A stretch of 46,504 bases of DNA. It comes from Caldilineaceae bacterium. GTDB lineage: Bacteria; Chloroflexota; Anaerolineae; Caldilineales; Caldilineaceae. Position numbers and translations under genes: made by a program. This document shows positions 20,198-33,303 of the stretch, piece after piece. The stretch spans positions 1 through 46,504 of the forward strand of contig JAJEDJ010000015.1 of the NCBI GenBank assembly GCA_022821545.1, in the 5' to 3' direction. Positions within the stretch are counted from its first letter, which is position 1, and the number at the start of each line of letters is the position of its first letter. Below the pieces are notes generated by a model that saw nothing but the letters and a program-made list of their open reading frames with translations, ran no database searches and was not told the origin of the DNA.

Positions 20198-21697
20198 ATG
20201 GGTAAACCAACTGGCTTTCTTGAATTCGAGCGGCAGCCCTTCCCTGAACGTGCGCCCCTTGAACGAATTCAAGATTGGGATGAGTTTCATCTCCACTTGA
20301 CGACAGAGAATCTGCGGGAGCAGGGCGCCAGGTGCATGGACTGCGGCATTCCCTTCTGCCATACCGGCACGATGCCGGAGGGCGGCTGCCCCATCAATAA
20401 TCTGATCCCTGAGTGGAATGACCTGGTCTATCAGAACCGCTGGCGCGAAGCGCTGGACCGGCTTCACGCCACCAATAATTTCCCTGAATTCACCGGCCGC
20501 GTCTGCCCGGCTCCGTGTGAAGGCTCCTGCACCCTGGGCCTGATCGAGCCGCCGGTGACGATCAAGAGCATCGAGTGTGCGATCATCGACAAGGGATTTG
20601 AAGAGGGTTGGGTCGTAGCCCAGCCGCCCGCAGTTCGCACCGGCAAAAAAGTGGCCGTCGTCGGATCGGGGCCGGCCGGACTTGCCTGCGCCGACCAGCT
20701 CAACACCGCGGGCCATACCGTCACCGTCTATGAACGCGCCGACCGTATCGGCGGGCTGCTGATGTACGGCATCCCCAACATGAAACTGGAAAAGGAGCGC
20801 GTCGAGCAGCGGGTTGACCTGATGCGCGCCGAAGGCGTTACCTTCATTACCAACTGCGAAGTGGGCAAAGACATCCCCGCCGACGGTCTTCTTGATGAGA
20901 ACGATGCAATCGTACTCTGTGGGGGCGCCACCCACCCTCGCGATCTGCCGATTGAGGGCAGGGAGTTGGAGGGCGTTCACTATGCAATGGAGTTCCTGCA
21001 CGGCAATACGAAGCAGCTGCTCGACGGCAAATACGGCGAAGTTCCAGGCGAAGGCTTCAGTTATCCTTTTATCTCCGCAGAGGGCAAAGACGTCATTGTG
21101 ATTGGCGGCGGGGACACCGGCAACGACTGTCTTGGAACGTCGATGCGTCACGGCTGCAATAGTGTGAGCATGTTCGAGATTTTGCCGCAGCCGCCTCCGG
21201 AACGGGCCGCCAGCAATCCCTGGCCGGAATGGCCGAACATTTTTCGCGTCGACTACGGCCACGCTGAAGCCGCAGCCCGCTTTGGCGCAGACCCGCGCAC
21301 GTTCGAGATCAGCACCAAGAGATTCGTAGGCGACGAGAACGGCCGCCTGAAAGAGCTGCACACCGTCTTGATCGAATGGGTTCCGAGCGAGAACGGCGCC
21401 CGCCCCCAGCTACGCGAGGTCCCCGGCACCGAAAAGGTGTGGCCGGCGCAGTTGGTGTTGCTGGCGATGGGCTTCCTGGGACCGGAAAACCCTGTGCTCG
21501 ATCAGCTGGGGGTCGAAAGAGACGGCCGCTCCAATGCCCAGGCCGAGTACGGCAAATTCGCCACCAACGTCCCCGGCGTTTTTGCCGCCGGCGACATGCG
21601 CCGCGGGCAGAGCCTCGTCGTATGGGCGATCAACGAAGGCCGCGGCGCGGCGAGAGAGTGCGACCGTTACCTGATGGGCGAGACCAGCCTTCCGTAA
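20198..21697 (+). CDS. gltD: Glutamate synthase, small subunit
   Basis: 499 residues, the NADPH-oxidising partner of GltB. The N-terminal cysteine-rich region ([32 protein letters not shown]) binds two [4Fe-4S] clusters. The FAD motif [17 protein letters not shown] is near 152. The NADPH motif [13 protein letters not shown] is near 300, and the final [14 protein letters not shown] closes the FAD site. Start chosen at ATG 20198 with CAGGAG 9 bases upstream. The frame is open further upstream inside gltB, but that extension is Arg-rich shadow sequence. Glutamate from this enzyme would feed the branched-chain aminotransferase. Confidence 0.95.
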   Translation: MGKPTGFLEFERQPFPERAPLERIQDWDEFHLHLTTENLREQGARCMDCGIPFCHTGTMPEGGCPINNLIPEWNDLVYQNRWREALDRLHATNNFPEFTGRVCPAPCEGSCTLGLIEPPVTIKSIECAIIDKGFEEGWVVAQPPAVRTGKKVAVVGSGPAGLACADQLNTAGHTVTVYERADRIGGLLMYGIPNMKLEKERVEQRVDLMRAEGVTFITNCEVGKDIPADGLLDENDAIVLCGGATHPRDLPIEGRELEGVHYAMEFLHGNTKQLLDGKYGEVPGEGFSYPFISAEGKDVIVIGGGDTGNDCLGTSMRHGCNSVSMFEILPQPPPERAASNPWPEWPNIFRVDYGHAEAAARFGADPRTFEISTKRFVGDENGRLKELHTVLIEWVPSENGARPQLREVPGTEKVWPAQLVLLAMGFLGPENPVLDQLGVERDGRSNAQAEYGKFATNVPGVFAAGDMRRGQSLVVWAINEGRGAARECDRYLMGETSLP

Positions 21698-21746
21698 ACA
21701 GGCCGACCTCCTGAATTGCAGGCCAACAAAGACCGGGAAAGGTAGC

Positions 21747-23150
21747 ATGGGAAAGACGCTGTTTGAAAAAATCTGGGATGCGCACGTGATTGCGCAAGAT
21801 GAAGGCGCGCCTGCCGTGCTCTACATCGATGCCCACCTGGTGCATGAAGTCACCTCTCCACAGGCGTTCGCCACTCTTCGCGAACGGGGCCTGCCGGTGC
21901 GGCGGCCGGACAGGACTTTTGCGACCATGGATCATGCCATCCCCACCCGTATCGGGGCCGTGGAGCTCGACTGGCCCGACGATGCGGCCACGCAGGTTCG
22001 CACGCTCCGCCAGAACTGCGCCGACTTTGATGTGCCGCTCTTCGATATTGAAGGCGACATCCAGGGCATCGTTCACGTGATCGGGCCTGAATTGGGCGTC
22101 ACGCAGCCGGGCATGACGATTGTCTGCGGCGACAGCCATACCAGCACGCATGGCGCATTCGGCGCGCTCGCATTCGGCATTGGTACCAGCGAGGTCGGCC
22201 ACGTCTTGGCGACCCAGTGCCTTATGCAGAAGCAGGCGAAGACCTTCGCCATCAACGTTGACGGCGCGCTAGGACATGGGGTGACGGCCAAGGATATCAT
22301 TCTTGCCGTTATCGCCAAGAACGGCGCCGGCGGCGGTGTGGGCTACGTCTTCGAATACCGCGGCGAAGCGATCCGTGCCCTCGACATGGCCAGCCGCATG
22401 ACCATCTGCAATATGAGCATCGAAGGCGGCGCGCGCGCCGGCCTGATCGCCCCCGACGAGACCACTTTCGAATACATCAAAGGCCGGACCTACGCGCCCA
22501 AGGGCGATGCCTGGGACAGGGCCGTTGCCCACTGGCGCACTTTGAAGTCCGACGAGGACGCCGTCTTCGACCGGGAGTTGACACTGGACGCGTCCGCGCT
22601 CGAACCGATGGTGACCTATGGAACCAACCCCGGCCAGGGCGTGCCCGTCACCCGGCAAGTACCTAGGGCGAGTGACCTGGACGACCCCGCCGAAAGGCGC
22701 AGCCTCCAAAACGCGCTCGAATATATGGGCCTGACCGAAGGCCAGCCCATCGAAGGCCAGCACGTCGACATCGTCTTCATCGGCTCCTGCACCAACAGCC
22801 GCATCGAAGACCTGCGCGCCGCGGCCGCGATTGCCAGGGGCCGCCGCGTCGCTAACCATGTTGAAGCGCTGGTCGTTCCCGGGTCCAAGGCGGTAAAGGC
22901 CCAGGCCGAAGCGGAAGGCCTCGACCGCGTTTTCAGTGAAGCCGGATTCGAATGGCGCGGCGCCGGCTGCAGCATGTGCCTGGCGATGAACGACGACAAG
23001 GCCGGCGAAGGCAAATACGTCGCCAGCACAAGCAACCGCAACTTCATGGGCAGACAGGGGCCGGGAAGCCGTTCCCTGTTGATGAGCCCGATCATGGCCG
23101 CGGCAGCCGCAGTCAACGGATGCGTCACCGACGTGCGGGAGATTCTCTGA
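21747..23150 (+). CDS. leuC: 3-isopropylmalate dehydratase, large subunit
   Basis: Isomerises 2- to 3-isopropylmalate together with LeuD. 467 residues, aconitase superfamily. The [4Fe-4S] ligands are Cys348 ([12 protein letters not shown]), Cys408 and Cys411 ([11 protein letters not shown]). Substrate and domain motifs [24 protein letters not shown] and the end [15 protein letters not shown] are present. ATG with GGAAAGG upstream, 49 bases after gltD. The stop overlaps the leuD start in TGATG, so the two subunits are translationally coupled. Confidence 0.97.
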   Translation: MGKTLFEKIWDAHVIAQDEGAPAVLYIDAHLVHEVTSPQAFATLRERGLPVRRPDRTFATMDHAIPTRIGAVELDWPDDAATQVRTLRQNCADFDVPLFDIEGDIQGIVHVIGPELGVTQPGMTIVCGDSHTSTHGAFGALAFGIGTSEVGHVLATQCLMQKQAKTFAINVDGALGHGVTAKDIILAVIAKNGAGGGVGYVFEYRGEAIRALDMASRMTICNMSIEGGARAGLIAPDETTFEYIKGRTYAPKGDAWDRAVAHWRTLKSDEDAVFDRELTLDASALEPMVTYGTNPGQGVPVTRQVPRASDLDDPAERRSLQNALEYMGLTEGQPIEGQHVDIVFIGSCTNSRIEDLRAAAAIARGRRVANHVEALVVPGSKAVKAQAEAEGLDRVFSEAGFEWRGAGCSMCLAMNDDKAGEGKYVASTSNRNFMGRQGPGSRSLLMSPIMAAAAAVNGCVTDVREIL

Positions 23151-23767
23151 TGCAACCTTTCACCACCCTGACGTCAACCGCACTGCCGTTGCGCACCGAA
23201 AACGTCGACACAGACCAGATCATTCCGGCCCGATACCTCACGGCCGTCACCCAGGAGGGTATGGGCGATGGACTGTTCTCATGGTGGCGCTACGCCCGCG
23301 ATGGCAGTCCGAATCCCGACTTCGTACTCAATCAACCGCAATACCGGGGCTCCAAAATACTCGTTGCCGGCCGCAACTTCGGCATAGGGTCCAGCCGTGA
23401 ACATGCTGTATGGGCGCTCACCCAGTACGGTTTCCGGGCCGTGATCTCCCCTGCGTTCGCCGACATCTTCTACAACAACAGCCTGAAAAACGGACTCCTG
23501 CCGATCAGGATGCCGGAAGAGACCGTCGGCCGGTTGCTCGACCTGGTCGAGGAGGTTCCGCGTACGAGCATCTGCATCGACTTGCCGACCCAGTCCGTGA
23601 CACTGCCGGACTTAAACGACGATACAGTGAGGAATTTGGAAGGTCCCTGGTCCTTTGACATCGATCCTTTCCGCAAACAGTGCCTCCTGCGCGGCCTGGA
23701 TGACCTCGGCTATCTTCTGGACAAGGAGGAGCGGATCAGCGCCTTTGAGGCCGCGGCGTCATACTGA
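23150..23767 (+). CDS. leuD: 3-isopropylmalate dehydratase, small subunit
   Basis: 205 residues, the swivelling domain partner of LeuC. Typical motifs: NVDTDQIIPARYL near the N-terminus, GRNFGIGSSREHAVWAL in the middle and FADIFYNNSLKNGLLPI. The start at ATG 23150 shares one base with the leuC stop. The frame is open upstream inside leuC, but that extension is not coding. Length is normal for the LeuD1 type (about 190-205). Confidence 0.96.
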   Translation: MQPFTTLTSTALPLRTENVDTDQIIPARYLTAVTQEGMGDGLFSWWRYARDGSPNPDFVLNQPQYRGSKILVAGRNFGIGSSREHAVWALTQYGFRAVISPAFADIFYNNSLKNGLLPIRMPEETVGRLLDLVEEVPRTSICIDLPTQSVTLPDLNDDTVRNLEGPWSFDIDPFRKQCLLRGLDDLGYLLDKEERISAFEAAASY

Positions 23768-23847
23768 CGGCTCTTGAACCCACCCGGCCCCTGCTGCAAG
23801 AGGAGAAACGGGCGGCAAAAGATCGAGAGCTGGCACATGGAAAAGGG

Positions 23848-24663
23848 ATGAAGCGGATGATGGCGGGCGCGCCTCCGGCGGATGGCAATAGCGCGGTGTG
23901 GAAAGACCCCTCTCTGGTTGACAGTTATCTTCGAAGAGTCCGCAAGGGCATTCCCCTGGCGCAGATCCAATTGGATGTGATGATGCGGGTAATCGCCGGG
24001 CCGGAGGAAGATCAGGCACAGGGCGAGCGGCCCGTACAAAATTTCCTGGACCTGGGTTGCGGCGATGGCATCCTTGCCGCAACAATTCTGGCGAAGTACC
24101 CTCGCGCCAAGGGGACGCTTGTCGACTTCTCCACCACAATGCTCCAGGCCGCCCTCAACAACCTGAAGGCCCATAGCAAGTCGCTGCATGTCTCGTCTGC
24201 TGACTACACGGACCCCTCTTGGTTCGACATCATCTCCGCCCACGCGCCGTTTGACGCCGTTGTTTCCGGTTTCTCAATTCACCACCAACCCGACTCAGTT
24301 AAGCGCCAGGTCTATATCGACATTTTCGACCTGTTGATGCCTGGCGGCGTCTTCGTAAACATCGAGCACGTCGCTTCGGCGACGCCCCGAGTCGAGGCGA
24401 TATATGACGACTATTTCATCGACACGCTGTGGGCGAGCCAGTTGACGGACGGCGACGGTCAGACACGCGACCAGGTGGCGGCGGCATATCACGGCAGGGA
24501 AGATAAAGAGGCCAACATTTTGGCCCCGGTGGAGTCGCAGTGCGACTGGCTGCGAGAAATCGGTTTCGACGATGTTGACTGCTTTTTCAGGGTGTTCGAA
24601 TTGGCCGTCTTTGGCGGCAGACGCCCCCTGACGCAAGAAGAGAGTTTCGACTACCCGGCGTAG
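23848..24663 (+). CDS. Class I SAM-dependent methyltransferase
   Basis: 271 residues. The SAM-binding motif [19 protein letters not shown] begins near residue 67. The acidic strand-2 end [10 protein letters not shown] and motif IV region [13 protein letters not shown] follow, then a typical [14 protein letters not shown] strand. It resembles small-molecule (UbiE/ubiquinone-like, DUF4942-free) methyltransferases. The substrate is unknown. It sits between leuD and leuB, 80 and 46 bases away, so it is probably co-transcribed with leucine genes. No methylation step belongs to the known leucine pathway, so its role here is unexplained. ATG 23857 is an alternative start. Confidence 0.85.
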   Translation: MKRMMAGAPPADGNSAVWKDPSLVDSYLRRVRKGIPLAQIQLDVMMRVIAGPEEDQAQGERPVQNFLDLGCGDGILAATILAKYPRAKGTLVDFSTTMLQAALNNLKAHSKSLHVSSADYTDPSWFDIISAHAPFDAVVSGFSIHHQPDSVKRQVYIDIFDLLMPGGVFVNIEHVASATPRVEAIYDDYFIDTLWASQLTDGDGQTRDQVAAAYHGREDKEANILAPVESQCDWLREIGFDDVDCFFRVFELAVFGGRRPLTQEESFDYPA

Positions 24664-24709
24664 CTTTCAGTTTGAGTCCGCGACGGCGCCAGAGAAGGAA
24701 AAGGGACGA

Positions 24710-25798
24710 ATGGACGCAACAATTGTAATTTTGGATGGTGACGGCATCGGCCCGGAAGTCACGGCGGAAGCCAAAAAGGTCTTGGCTGCAGTGGCCGGCC
24801 GCTTCGGCCATGACTTTGTCTTCGACCACCGCCAGATTGGCGGACGGTCCATCGACGAGCTGGGGACCAGCTTGCCCGGCGAAACGGTTGAAGCCGCGGC
24901 CGCGGCCGAGGCGGTCCTGCTGGGCGCCGTAGGCGGACCAAAATGGGACGACCCCACCCTGTCCGACAGACCGGAGCAAGGCGTGCTTGCCCTCCGCAAG
25001 AGCCTGGACCTCTTTGCCAACCTGCGCCCCGTTAAGCTTCAGCCCCAGCTGCTGTCCGCCAGTACCATCAAGGAAGAGACGCTGGAAGGTGTGGACCTTC
25101 TGGTTGTGAGGGAGCTAACCGGCGGCATCTATTTTGGCGAGCGCAAGGAGCCCGACGACAACTTCGAAGCCTTCGACACCATGCTCTACACGAGACCGGA
25201 AATCGATCGAGTTGTGCGCCTGGCCGCGGACGCGGCCATGGAACGCAATGGCCGTCTCGCCAGCGTGGACAAGGCAAACGTTCTCGCTTCCTCACGGCTC
25301 TGGCGCAGCGTTGCTACCGAGGCTCTCGCTGACTACCCCGAACTGAAGGTCGAGCACATTCTGGTCGACGCCATGGCCATGCACCTGATCCGGCGGCCTG
25401 CCGACTTCGACGTGATCGTAGCCGGCAACCTGTTTGGAGACATCCTCACCGATGAAGCATCCATGCTGGCCGGGTCGATGGGTATGCTGCCTTCGGCCAG
25501 CCTTGGCGAAGGGCGTAACCGGCACGAGCTGCCCCTGGGTCTTTACGAGCCGATTCACGGCAGTGCGCCCGATATCGCGGGACAAGGAATCGCCAACCCT
25601 CTTGCGGCAATACTGAGCAGCGCCATGCTGCTCCGCCATAGCCTGGGCCTGGAGAAGGAGGCCGCGGCTGTCGAGGCCGCGGTGGATGCCATCCTGGCTC
25701 TCGGCGTACGCACACCTGACATCGCCCAGCCCGGCACCGAGACGGCGGGAACCGAAGTCCTCGGAGATCTCGTAGTGAAAGAGATCCGCGACGCATAG
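24710..25798 (+). CDS. leuB: 3-isopropylmalate dehydrogenase
   Basis: Oxidises and decarboxylates 3-isopropylmalate to 2-oxoisocaproate with NAD+. 362 residues, normal. N-terminal [12 protein letters not shown]; substrate-binding [11 protein letters not shown] near 134-144; catalytic Lys in SVDKANVL; metal-binding Asp motif [31 protein letters not shown]-binding [23 protein letters not shown] with GAAGGAAAAGGG upstream. It completes the leucine branch together with leuA, leuC and leuD in this window. Confidence 0.97.
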   Translation: MDATIVILDGDGIGPEVTAEAKKVLAAVAGRFGHDFVFDHRQIGGRSIDELGTSLPGETVEAAAAAEAVLLGAVGGPKWDDPTLSDRPEQGVLALRKSLDLFANLRPVKLQPQLLSASTIKEETLEGVDLLVVRELTGGIYFGERKEPDDNFEAFDTMLYTRPEIDRVVRLAADAAMERNGRLASVDKANVLASSRLWRSVATEALADYPELKVEHILVDAMAMHLIRRPADFDVIVAGNLFGDILTDEASMLAGSMGMLPSASLGEGRNRHELPLGLYEPIHGSAPDIAGQGIANPLAAILSSAMLLRHSLGLEKEAAAVEAAVDAILALGVRTPDIAQPGTETAGTEVLGDLVVKEIRDA

Positions 25799-25924
25799 CA
25801 AAAGGATCGCTTCTGAAGCCTGGCAGCGAAATCCCGCCTGCGCCCCGCCTGGCACATCCCAAAACGTCTGAAGAGGGGCGCTGCACTGTGGTAGAGTTGA
25901 AACGATACCTGTAGGAATTCTTGT

Positions 25925-28846
25925 ATGGCTACTCCGCCCAGGGAGGGTGAAGTCAAGACAGGAGCCGAACTCGAGAGAGGCGGCGATTCGGCGCCGGCGG
26001 ATGCCGACCTCCACTTGCGGCGGACCGTCCGCCAGCTTGGCAACCTTCTCGGCGAAACCATCGTCGAGCAGGAAGGACAGGCAATCTTTGATCTGGTCGA
26101 AGAGCTGCGAGCCCTCACCCGCGCCCAGCGTCAGGGGGACCCGAACGCCGGCCGGCAGATCGAGCGGCTGACAGCCGACCTCGTCAATGATTTCGACAGC
26201 ACGCTCGGAGTGCTGAAAGCCTTCACCACCTACTTCCAGCTCGTAAATCTGGCCGAAGAACAGCAACGTGTACGCGTCATTCGCCAGCGCACGGCACAGG
26301 CGGAAGAAAACGACCGGCACATGCCCGAGACCATTGCGGCCGCCGTCATGCGGCTGCGCAAGGGCGGAACGCCGCCTTCCGAAATGAGGCGTCTGCTCGC
26401 TGAAATGCTGATCAAGCCGGTCTTCACGGCCCACCCTACCGAGGCCAAACGCCGGACCATCCTCCTGAAGCTGCTCGACTTGACCAGGCTGTTGCGCGAA
26501 CTGGACGCCCACCCGCTTTTGCCAAGCGAAAAAAAGGACAACTGGAATCAGATTCGCGAGATCGTTGTTTCCCTTTGGCAGAGCGACGTAAATCGCGACC
26601 GCCGTCCCGACGTCCTGGACGAGGTCCGCGAGGGGCTCTATTTTTTCGATACAACCCTGTTTGACCTGCTGCCGGACATCTACAGCGAGTTGAACGGGGC
26701 GCTTGCGAGGGAATACACGGACAGCGCTGTCAGCGACGGCGCGGCACAGTTGTCAGACGGTCTGCCGACCTTTCTGCGCTACGGCTCCTGGATTGGGGGG
26801 GACCGCGACGGCAATCCTTTCGTAACTCAGGATGTAACGGAAGACGCCCTGCGGCAGCAGAAGGAACAGGCGCTGGAACTCTACCGCCGCACAGTCGTCG
26901 GCATGTACGGGCATTTGAGCGTGGCCAATACCCGGGGCGCCTTCTCTCAGGAGTTTCTCGACAGCCTGGCCGCCGACCTGGAAAAAGCGCCGCCGAACGA
27001 CAGGGCGCGCCTCGACCGCTTCTCGCTGGAACCCTACCGCCAGAAGATGATTCTGATCTACCGCAGGCTGGGCGCCGCCCTGGCGCAGAACAGGGAAGCC
27101 TGGCAGGCACAGCGCCCGGACCCCTGGGCCTACCCCAATGCCGCTGAATTCATCGCCGACCTGGAGCTGATCCAGCGGAGCCTTCGCCACAACAAGGGCG
27201 ACCGGCTGGCCGAAGGACGCTTCGCCCGGCTTGTCCAGCAGGCCCGTATCTTCGGATTCCATCTTGCGTCCATGGACATTCGCCAGCACTCCGACCGCCA
27301 CCGGGACGCTGTCGCAGAACTGCTGCATCGCTACTACAGGCCGCAGAATCCAGGTCTTGACTACCGAGAGCTGACGGAAGAGGAACGAACGCGGCTGCTT
27401 GTAGAAGAAATCGAAAGCCCGCGGCCCCTGACCGCCCGCCTGCAGTACAGCAACGATACCAACGAGACGGTCGCCCTTTTCCGGCTTATCCGCCAGGCCC
27501 ATGAGCGTATCGCGCCCCAGGCAATCGGCGCCTACATCATCAGCATGACCACCTCCGTCAGCCACGTACTGGAGGTCCTGCTTCTGGCCAAGGACGCCGG
27601 CCTCTTCGGCAAGATCGACATTGCGCCCCTCTTTGAAACGATTGACGACCTCGTCCGGGCGCCCGACGTCATGTGTGCCCTCTTCGAGTCTCGGATCTAC
27701 CGCAGTCACCTGGCGCAGCGAAACGACTGCCAGGAGATCATGATCGGCTACAGCGACTCCAACAAGGACGGAGGCTATTTGCGGTCCAGCTGGTCCCTCT
27801 ATCAGGCGCAGGAAAGACTGGCCCGCGCTTGCAGCGACTACAACGTCAAGCTCACTCTTTTCCACGGCCGCGGCGGCTCGATCGGACGCGGCGGAGGGCC
27901 TGCCAATCGTGCCATCCTCGCGCAGCCGCCGGGATCGGTGCAGGGGCGGATCAAGCTGACTGAACAGGGCGAAGTAATCAGCGCCCGCTACAGCAACCGC
28001 TCCATTGCCAAGCGCCATCTCGAGCAGCTCGTCAACGCCGTCCTCATAGCGAGCTGTGAGACCCATCATGACAGCCCGGGCGGCGCGGCAGGCAACGACC
28101 GTTCTGCGCACGCCGTCGAAGAGAGTTGGGTGAGAATACTGGAGGGGGCCAGCGAACGCTCGGAACGAAAGTACCGCTCACTTGTAGAGAGCCCTGCCTT
28201 TCTGACCTACTTCCACGAGGCAACGCCGATCGAACAGCTGGCGCAGATGAACATTGGCTCGCGGCCGGCAAAGCGCCGCCAGACCTCGGACATCTCTGAT
28301 CTGCGTGCCATTCCCTGGGTTTTCGCCTGGACACAGAGTCGTGTGAATCTACCCGGCTGGTACGGGCTGGGTACCGGACTGCACGCGGATTCGGTTCAAC
28401 GCATGACCGTCTTGCAGAACATGTACCGCAGCTGGCCCTTCTTCCGCACGGTCATCGACAGAGCGCAGCTCTCGATGCGCCGGGCCGACATGACCATCGC
28501 CTCGCTCTACGCGTCGCTGGCCGCGGATGCGACGCGTGCGGAGATCTTCGGCGAATTCATGCAAGAGTTCGAACGCACTGAACGCATCATTCTGGGGATC
28601 ACGGGCCAGGCTGCCCTCCTGGACAACGAGCCCTGGCTCCAACGCAGCATCAATCTGCGCAATCCCTATGTGGACCCGCTCAACTATATTCAGGTGGCGT
28701 TGTTGAACAAGCAAAGAACAACGGTCGCGCCGGCAGTAGAGGACGTCCGCGCAGACCGGGATCCAACCGAAGAAGACCCCCGTTTACGGCAGGCGATCCT
28801 GCTGTCTATCAACGGGATCGCTGCCGGTCTGCAGGCGACGGGCTGA
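25925..28846 (+). CDS. ppc: Phosphoenolpyruvate carboxylase
   Basis: Carboxylates PEP with bicarbonate to oxaloacetate. 973 residues, at the long end of the bacterial range. Catalytic His170 is in FTAHPTEAKRR. Other motifs: GSWIGGDRDGNPFVT, GYSDSNKDGGYLRSSW (near 607), the glycine-rich FHGRGGSIGRGGGP (near 645), WVFAWTQSRVNLPGWYG, and the end NPYVDPLNYIQ...SINGIAAGLQATG, which normally closes with NTG. It replenishes oxaloacetate for 2-oxoglutarate, aspartate and glutamate. It lies 126 bases after leuB and 60 before cimA, which fits a supply role in the same unit. Confidence 0.96.
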   Translation: MATPPREGEVKTGAELERGGDSAPADADLHLRRTVRQLGNLLGETIVEQEGQAIFDLVEELRALTRAQRQGDPNAGRQIERLTADLVNDFDSTLGVLKAFTTYFQLVNLAEEQQRVRVIRQRTAQAEENDRHMPETIAAAVMRLRKGGTPPSEMRRLLAEMLIKPVFTAHPTEAKRRTILLKLLDLTRLLRELDAHPLLPSEKKDNWNQIREIVVSLWQSDVNRDRRPDVLDEVREGLYFFDTTLFDLLPDIYSELNGALAREYTDSAVSDGAAQLSDGLPTFLRYGSWIGGDRDGNPFVTQDVTEDALRQQKEQALELYRRTVVGMYGHLSVANTRGAFSQEFLDSLAADLEKAPPNDRARLDRFSLEPYRQKMILIYRRLGAALAQNREAWQAQRPDPWAYPNAAEFIADLELIQRSLRHNKGDRLAEGRFARLVQQARIFGFHLASMDIRQHSDRHRDAVAELLHRYYRPQNPGLDYRELTEEERTRLLVEEIESPRPLTARLQYSNDTNETVALFRLIRQAHERIAPQAIGAYIISMTTSVSHVLEVLLLAKDAGLFGKIDIAPLFETIDDLVRAPDVMCALFESRIYRSHLAQRNDCQEIMIGYSDSNKDGGYLRSSWSLYQAQERLARACSDYNVKLTLFHGRGGSIGRGGGPANRAILAQPPGSVQGRIKLTEQGEVISARYSNRSIAKRHLEQLVNAVLIASCETHHDSPGGAAGNDRSAHAVEESWVRILEGASERSERKYRSLVESPAFLTYFHEATPIEQLAQMNIGSRPAKRRQTSDISDLRAIPWVFAWTQSRVNLPGWYGLGTGLHADSVQRMTVLQNMYRSWPFFRTVIDRAQLSMRRADMTIASLYASLAADATRAEIFGEFMQEFERTERIILGITGQAALLDNEPWLQRSINLRNPYVDPLNYIQVALLNKQRTTVAPAVEDVRADRDPTEEDPRLRQAILLSINGIAAGLQATG

Positions 28847-28906
28847 CCGCAGGCAGCGCTGAAAATTCGTCGTCAATCCTGGCGGCATTAACTCGATTGG
28901 ACTGAT

Positions 28907-30625
28907 ATGAGGTTTGAAGAGGTGAAGATTCAACTATTCGACACGACTCTGCGCGACGGCGCCCAGGCCGAGGGCGTCTCGCTCAGTTGCGACGACAAAC
29001 TGCGCATCGCCGCCCGCCTTGACGAGTTCGGCATCGACTACATCGAAGGCGGCTGGCCCGGTTCCAACCCCAAGGATATGGAGTTCTTCGAACGGGCCGG
29101 GAGCGAACTGACACTCAGACACGCCCGTCTGACCGCCTTCGGCTCTACCTGCAAACGCGACACCGACCCCGCCGACGATCCGCAGATTCAACTGCTCCTG
29201 CAGGCCAACACGCCGGTCGTCTCCTTGTTCGGTAAGAGCTGGGACCTGCACGTGCGGGATGTATTGCAGACGACACAGGAAGAGAACCTGCGCATGATTC
29301 GCAAGTCGATCGCCTTTCTCACTGGCCGCGGCCGCGAGGTGATCTATGACGCCGAGCACTTCTTCGACGGCTATAAGGATAACGCCGAATACGCGCTTGC
29401 CACGCTCAGGCAGGCCATCGCCGGGGGCGCTTCATGCGTCGTCCTCTGCGATACCAATGGCGGCAGCCTCGTCTGGGAGGTCGGCGAAATCGTACGCGCC
29501 GTTCACCGGCAGCTGGGCGCCGCCGCCGTCACTCTCGGTATTCACGCTCACAACGACAGCGACACCGGTGTCGCCAACTCGCTGGAGGCGCTGCGCCATG
29601 GCTGCACCCACGTGCAGGGTACCATCAACGGTTACGGCGAACGCTGCGGCAATGCCAACCTGGTCAGCATCATCGCCAACATGCAGCTGAAAATGGGCCG
29701 CGAACTCGTTTCCAAGGAGAGGCTCGCCCACCTGACCGACCTGAGCCACTATGTCAACGAACTCGCCAACCTGAGGCCCAACACGCACCAGCCCTTTGTC
29801 GGCCAGAGCGCCTTCGCGCACAAGGGCGGGACCCACGTCAACGCCGTCCTCAAAAACGTCGACAGCTACCAGCATGTCGAGCCGGAGCGGCTGGGCAACC
29901 AGACGCGGGTCCTCGTCAGTGAGCTCAGCGGCAAGGACAACATCTCCATCAAGGCCGGTGAGTTCGGCGTCGAAGGGCTGTCCCGGGAAAAGGAAAGGGC
30001 CGTGCTCCAGCAGATCAAGGAGCTGGAAAATGTGGGCTTTGAGTTTGAGAGCGCCGAAGCCAGCGTCGACCTTATGCTGCGCCGGTCGCAGGAGGGTTAC
30101 AGCCCCAGCTTCTCACTGATCGACTACACCGTGTCGGTGGCGAACCGCGCCGGCCGCGGGCTCTCGTCGGAAGCGACGATCAAGGCTGAAGTAGGCGACC
30201 GCATCTACCACGAAGTGGCCGAGGGCAATGGACCGGTCAACGCCCTGATGCTGGCGTTGCGCAAGGCGATTCAGGGCCACTTCCCCCACCTGGACCGGAT
30301 GCACCTGCTCGACTACAAGGTGCGAATCATTAACAGCGACCAGGGCACGGGGGCGTCGGTGCGCGTGCTCATCACCAGTTCCGACGGCGTGCAAAACTGG
30401 ACCACGGTCGGGGCCAGCACCAACATTATCGAGGCCAGCTGGACGGCTATCTCAGACGCCGTTGAATACTTCCTCGTCACATACGATCCGGACGGTGATA
30501 GCGGCCTGCCGGCCCGCGGCGCTGAGATTGACTACGCGCAGCCGTCGCTTAGTGAAATCGTCGCCAGCAGCTCGCCGGTGATGTCCGCAGAGAGACGCAC
30601 GGCGGAAATCTCAAGCGCCGCATAG
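28907..30625 (+). CDS. cimA: (R)-citramalate synthase
   Basis: Condenses pyruvate and acetyl-CoA to citramalate, giving 2-oxobutyrate for isoleucine without threonine. 572 residues, LeuA-like fold. N-terminal motif [20 protein letters not shown] differs from LeuA at EQSPGA versus AQAEGV. Family hallmarks of the TIGR00977-type citramalate synthase follow: [57 protein letters not shown] and [15 protein letters not shown]-terminal regulatory domain follows residue 420. LeuC/LeuD and LeuB normally carry citramalate on to 2-oxobutyrate, so their genes serve both routes. A homocitrate or isopropylmalate synthase is less likely from these motifs. Confidence 0.92.
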   Translation: MRFEEVKIQLFDTTLRDGAQAEGVSLSCDDKLRIAARLDEFGIDYIEGGWPGSNPKDMEFFERAGSELTLRHARLTAFGSTCKRDTDPADDPQIQLLLQANTPVVSLFGKSWDLHVRDVLQTTQEENLRMIRKSIAFLTGRGREVIYDAEHFFDGYKDNAEYALATLRQAIAGGASCVVLCDTNGGSLVWEVGEIVRAVHRQLGAAAVTLGIHAHNDSDTGVANSLEALRHGCTHVQGTINGYGERCGNANLVSIIANMQLKMGRELVSKERLAHLTDLSHYVNELANLRPNTHQPFVGQSAFAHKGGTHVNAVLKNVDSYQHVEPERLGNQTRVLVSELSGKDNISIKAGEFGVEGLSREKERAVLQQIKELENVGFEFESAEASVDLMLRRSQEGYSPSFSLIDYTVSVANRAGRGLSSEATIKAEVGDRIYHEVAEGNGPVNALMLALRKAIQGHFPHLDRMHLLDYKVRIINSDQGTGASVRVLITSSDGVQNWTTVGASTNIIEASWTAISDAVEYFLVTYDPDGDSGLPARGAEIDYAQPSLSEIVASSSPVMSAERRTAEISSAA

Positions 30626-30681
30626 GAGGGGCCCCGCGGTTCTCACGGGGCGGCCTTCCCTTCAACAAGAAAGAGAATCCA

Positions 30682-32391
<1,710 letters not shown>

Positions 32392-32445
32392 GCCGCTAAA
32401 CTCAGCTGGAACCGCAAGCACGAGACTCTTACGGGAGCGACACCA

Positions 32446-33303
32446 ATGACTTCTGGCAACAATGCCCTCCGCCTCGGCACTTCGACCTACTCCTACTGGC
32501 ACTTCACGCCGCAGAAAACGTCGATCGAAACCGTGCTTGACGCCGCGGCCGGGCTTGGCCTGTCCGGGGTGGAGATCCTCCACCGTCAGATGGAATCGGA
32601 GGAGAACGCCTACTTGCAGAAGCTCAAGCGGCGCGCCTTCACACTGGGCCTGGATCTCTATAACCTGTCGATCCATCAGGATTTCGTCCACGACGATGCC
32701 GCCGTGCGCCGGCAGCACGTCGACCACACGATCCACTGCATCGACCTGGCCCACGAAATGGGTATCCCGTCGATTCGCGTCAACTCCGGCGGCTTTCGCA
32801 AGCAGGGCAGCTTCGACGATCTGATCAAGGCCAAGGGCTGGGTGGAGCCGTGGGAGGGCTGCACCATGGAGGACGGCTTCAACTGGGTGATCGACTCGAT
32901 CGAGCGCTGCCTGCCCCACGCCGAGCGCCGGGGCGTGCTTCTGTTGCTTGAGAACCACTGGGGCCTGACCACATTTGCACGCGATATGGCCCGCATAATC
33001 GAGACCATCGACTCGCCCTGGTTGCAGGCCATACTGGACATGGGCAACTTCCTCTTCGAGGACGATATGTACGCGGCGATGGAGCGCGTCGCCCCCTACG
33101 TGTCCCTGGCCCACGCCAAGACCTACCCGGGCGGGGGCTCCTGGTACAGTCTCGATCTCGACTACGCCCGCATCTTCCGCATTCTCCTCGACGCCGGCTG
33201 GCGCGGCTACTGCTCGATCGAGATGGAAGGCGCGGAGGACGCCGCTACCGCGGTCCCCAAGAGCATCGAGATGCTGCGCCAATCCTGGGAAAAGGCGGCT
33301 TAG
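32446..33303 (+). CDS. Sugar phosphate isomerase/epimerase-like TIM barrel protein
   Basis: 285 residues with the xylose-isomerase-like (AP-endonuclease-2) TIM-barrel pattern: [11 protein letters not shown] start, [37 protein letters not shown] with metal-ligand Glu, ILDMGNFLF with Asp, LAHAKTY with His, and SIEMEG with Glu at the last strand. These acidic and His residues would hold a divalent metal. Such enzymes isomerise or epimerise sugars and inositols; the substrate is unknown. GGGAG Shine-Dalgarno. 54 bases after ilvD, so it may be read from the same transcript; its stop overlaps the convergent acyl-CoA synthetase by 4 bases. Confidence 0.82.
   Translation: MTSGNNALRLGTSTYSYWHFTPQKTSIETVLDAAAGLGLSGVEILHRQMESEENAYLQKLKRRAFTLGLDLYNLSIHQDFVHDDAAVRRQHVDHTIHCIDLAHEMGIPSIRVNSGGFRKQGSFDDLIKAKGWVEPWEGCTMEDGFNWVIDSIERCLPHAERRGVLLLLENHWGLTTFARDMARIIETIDSPWLQAILDMGNFLFEDDMYAAMERVAPYVSLAHAKTYPGGGSWYSLDLDYARIFRILLDAGWRGYCSIEMEGAEDAATAVPKSIEMLRQSWEKAA

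Noticed and set aside
22952..23149. N-terminal extension of leuD into leuC
   Set aside because: Shadow of the leuC 3' end; the coupled ATG at 23150 matches the LeuD family start.
26753..28111. 452-codon minus-strand frame opposite ppc
   Set aside because: It lies fully within ppc, whose catalytic motifs are intact; the translation is unstructured shadow sequence.
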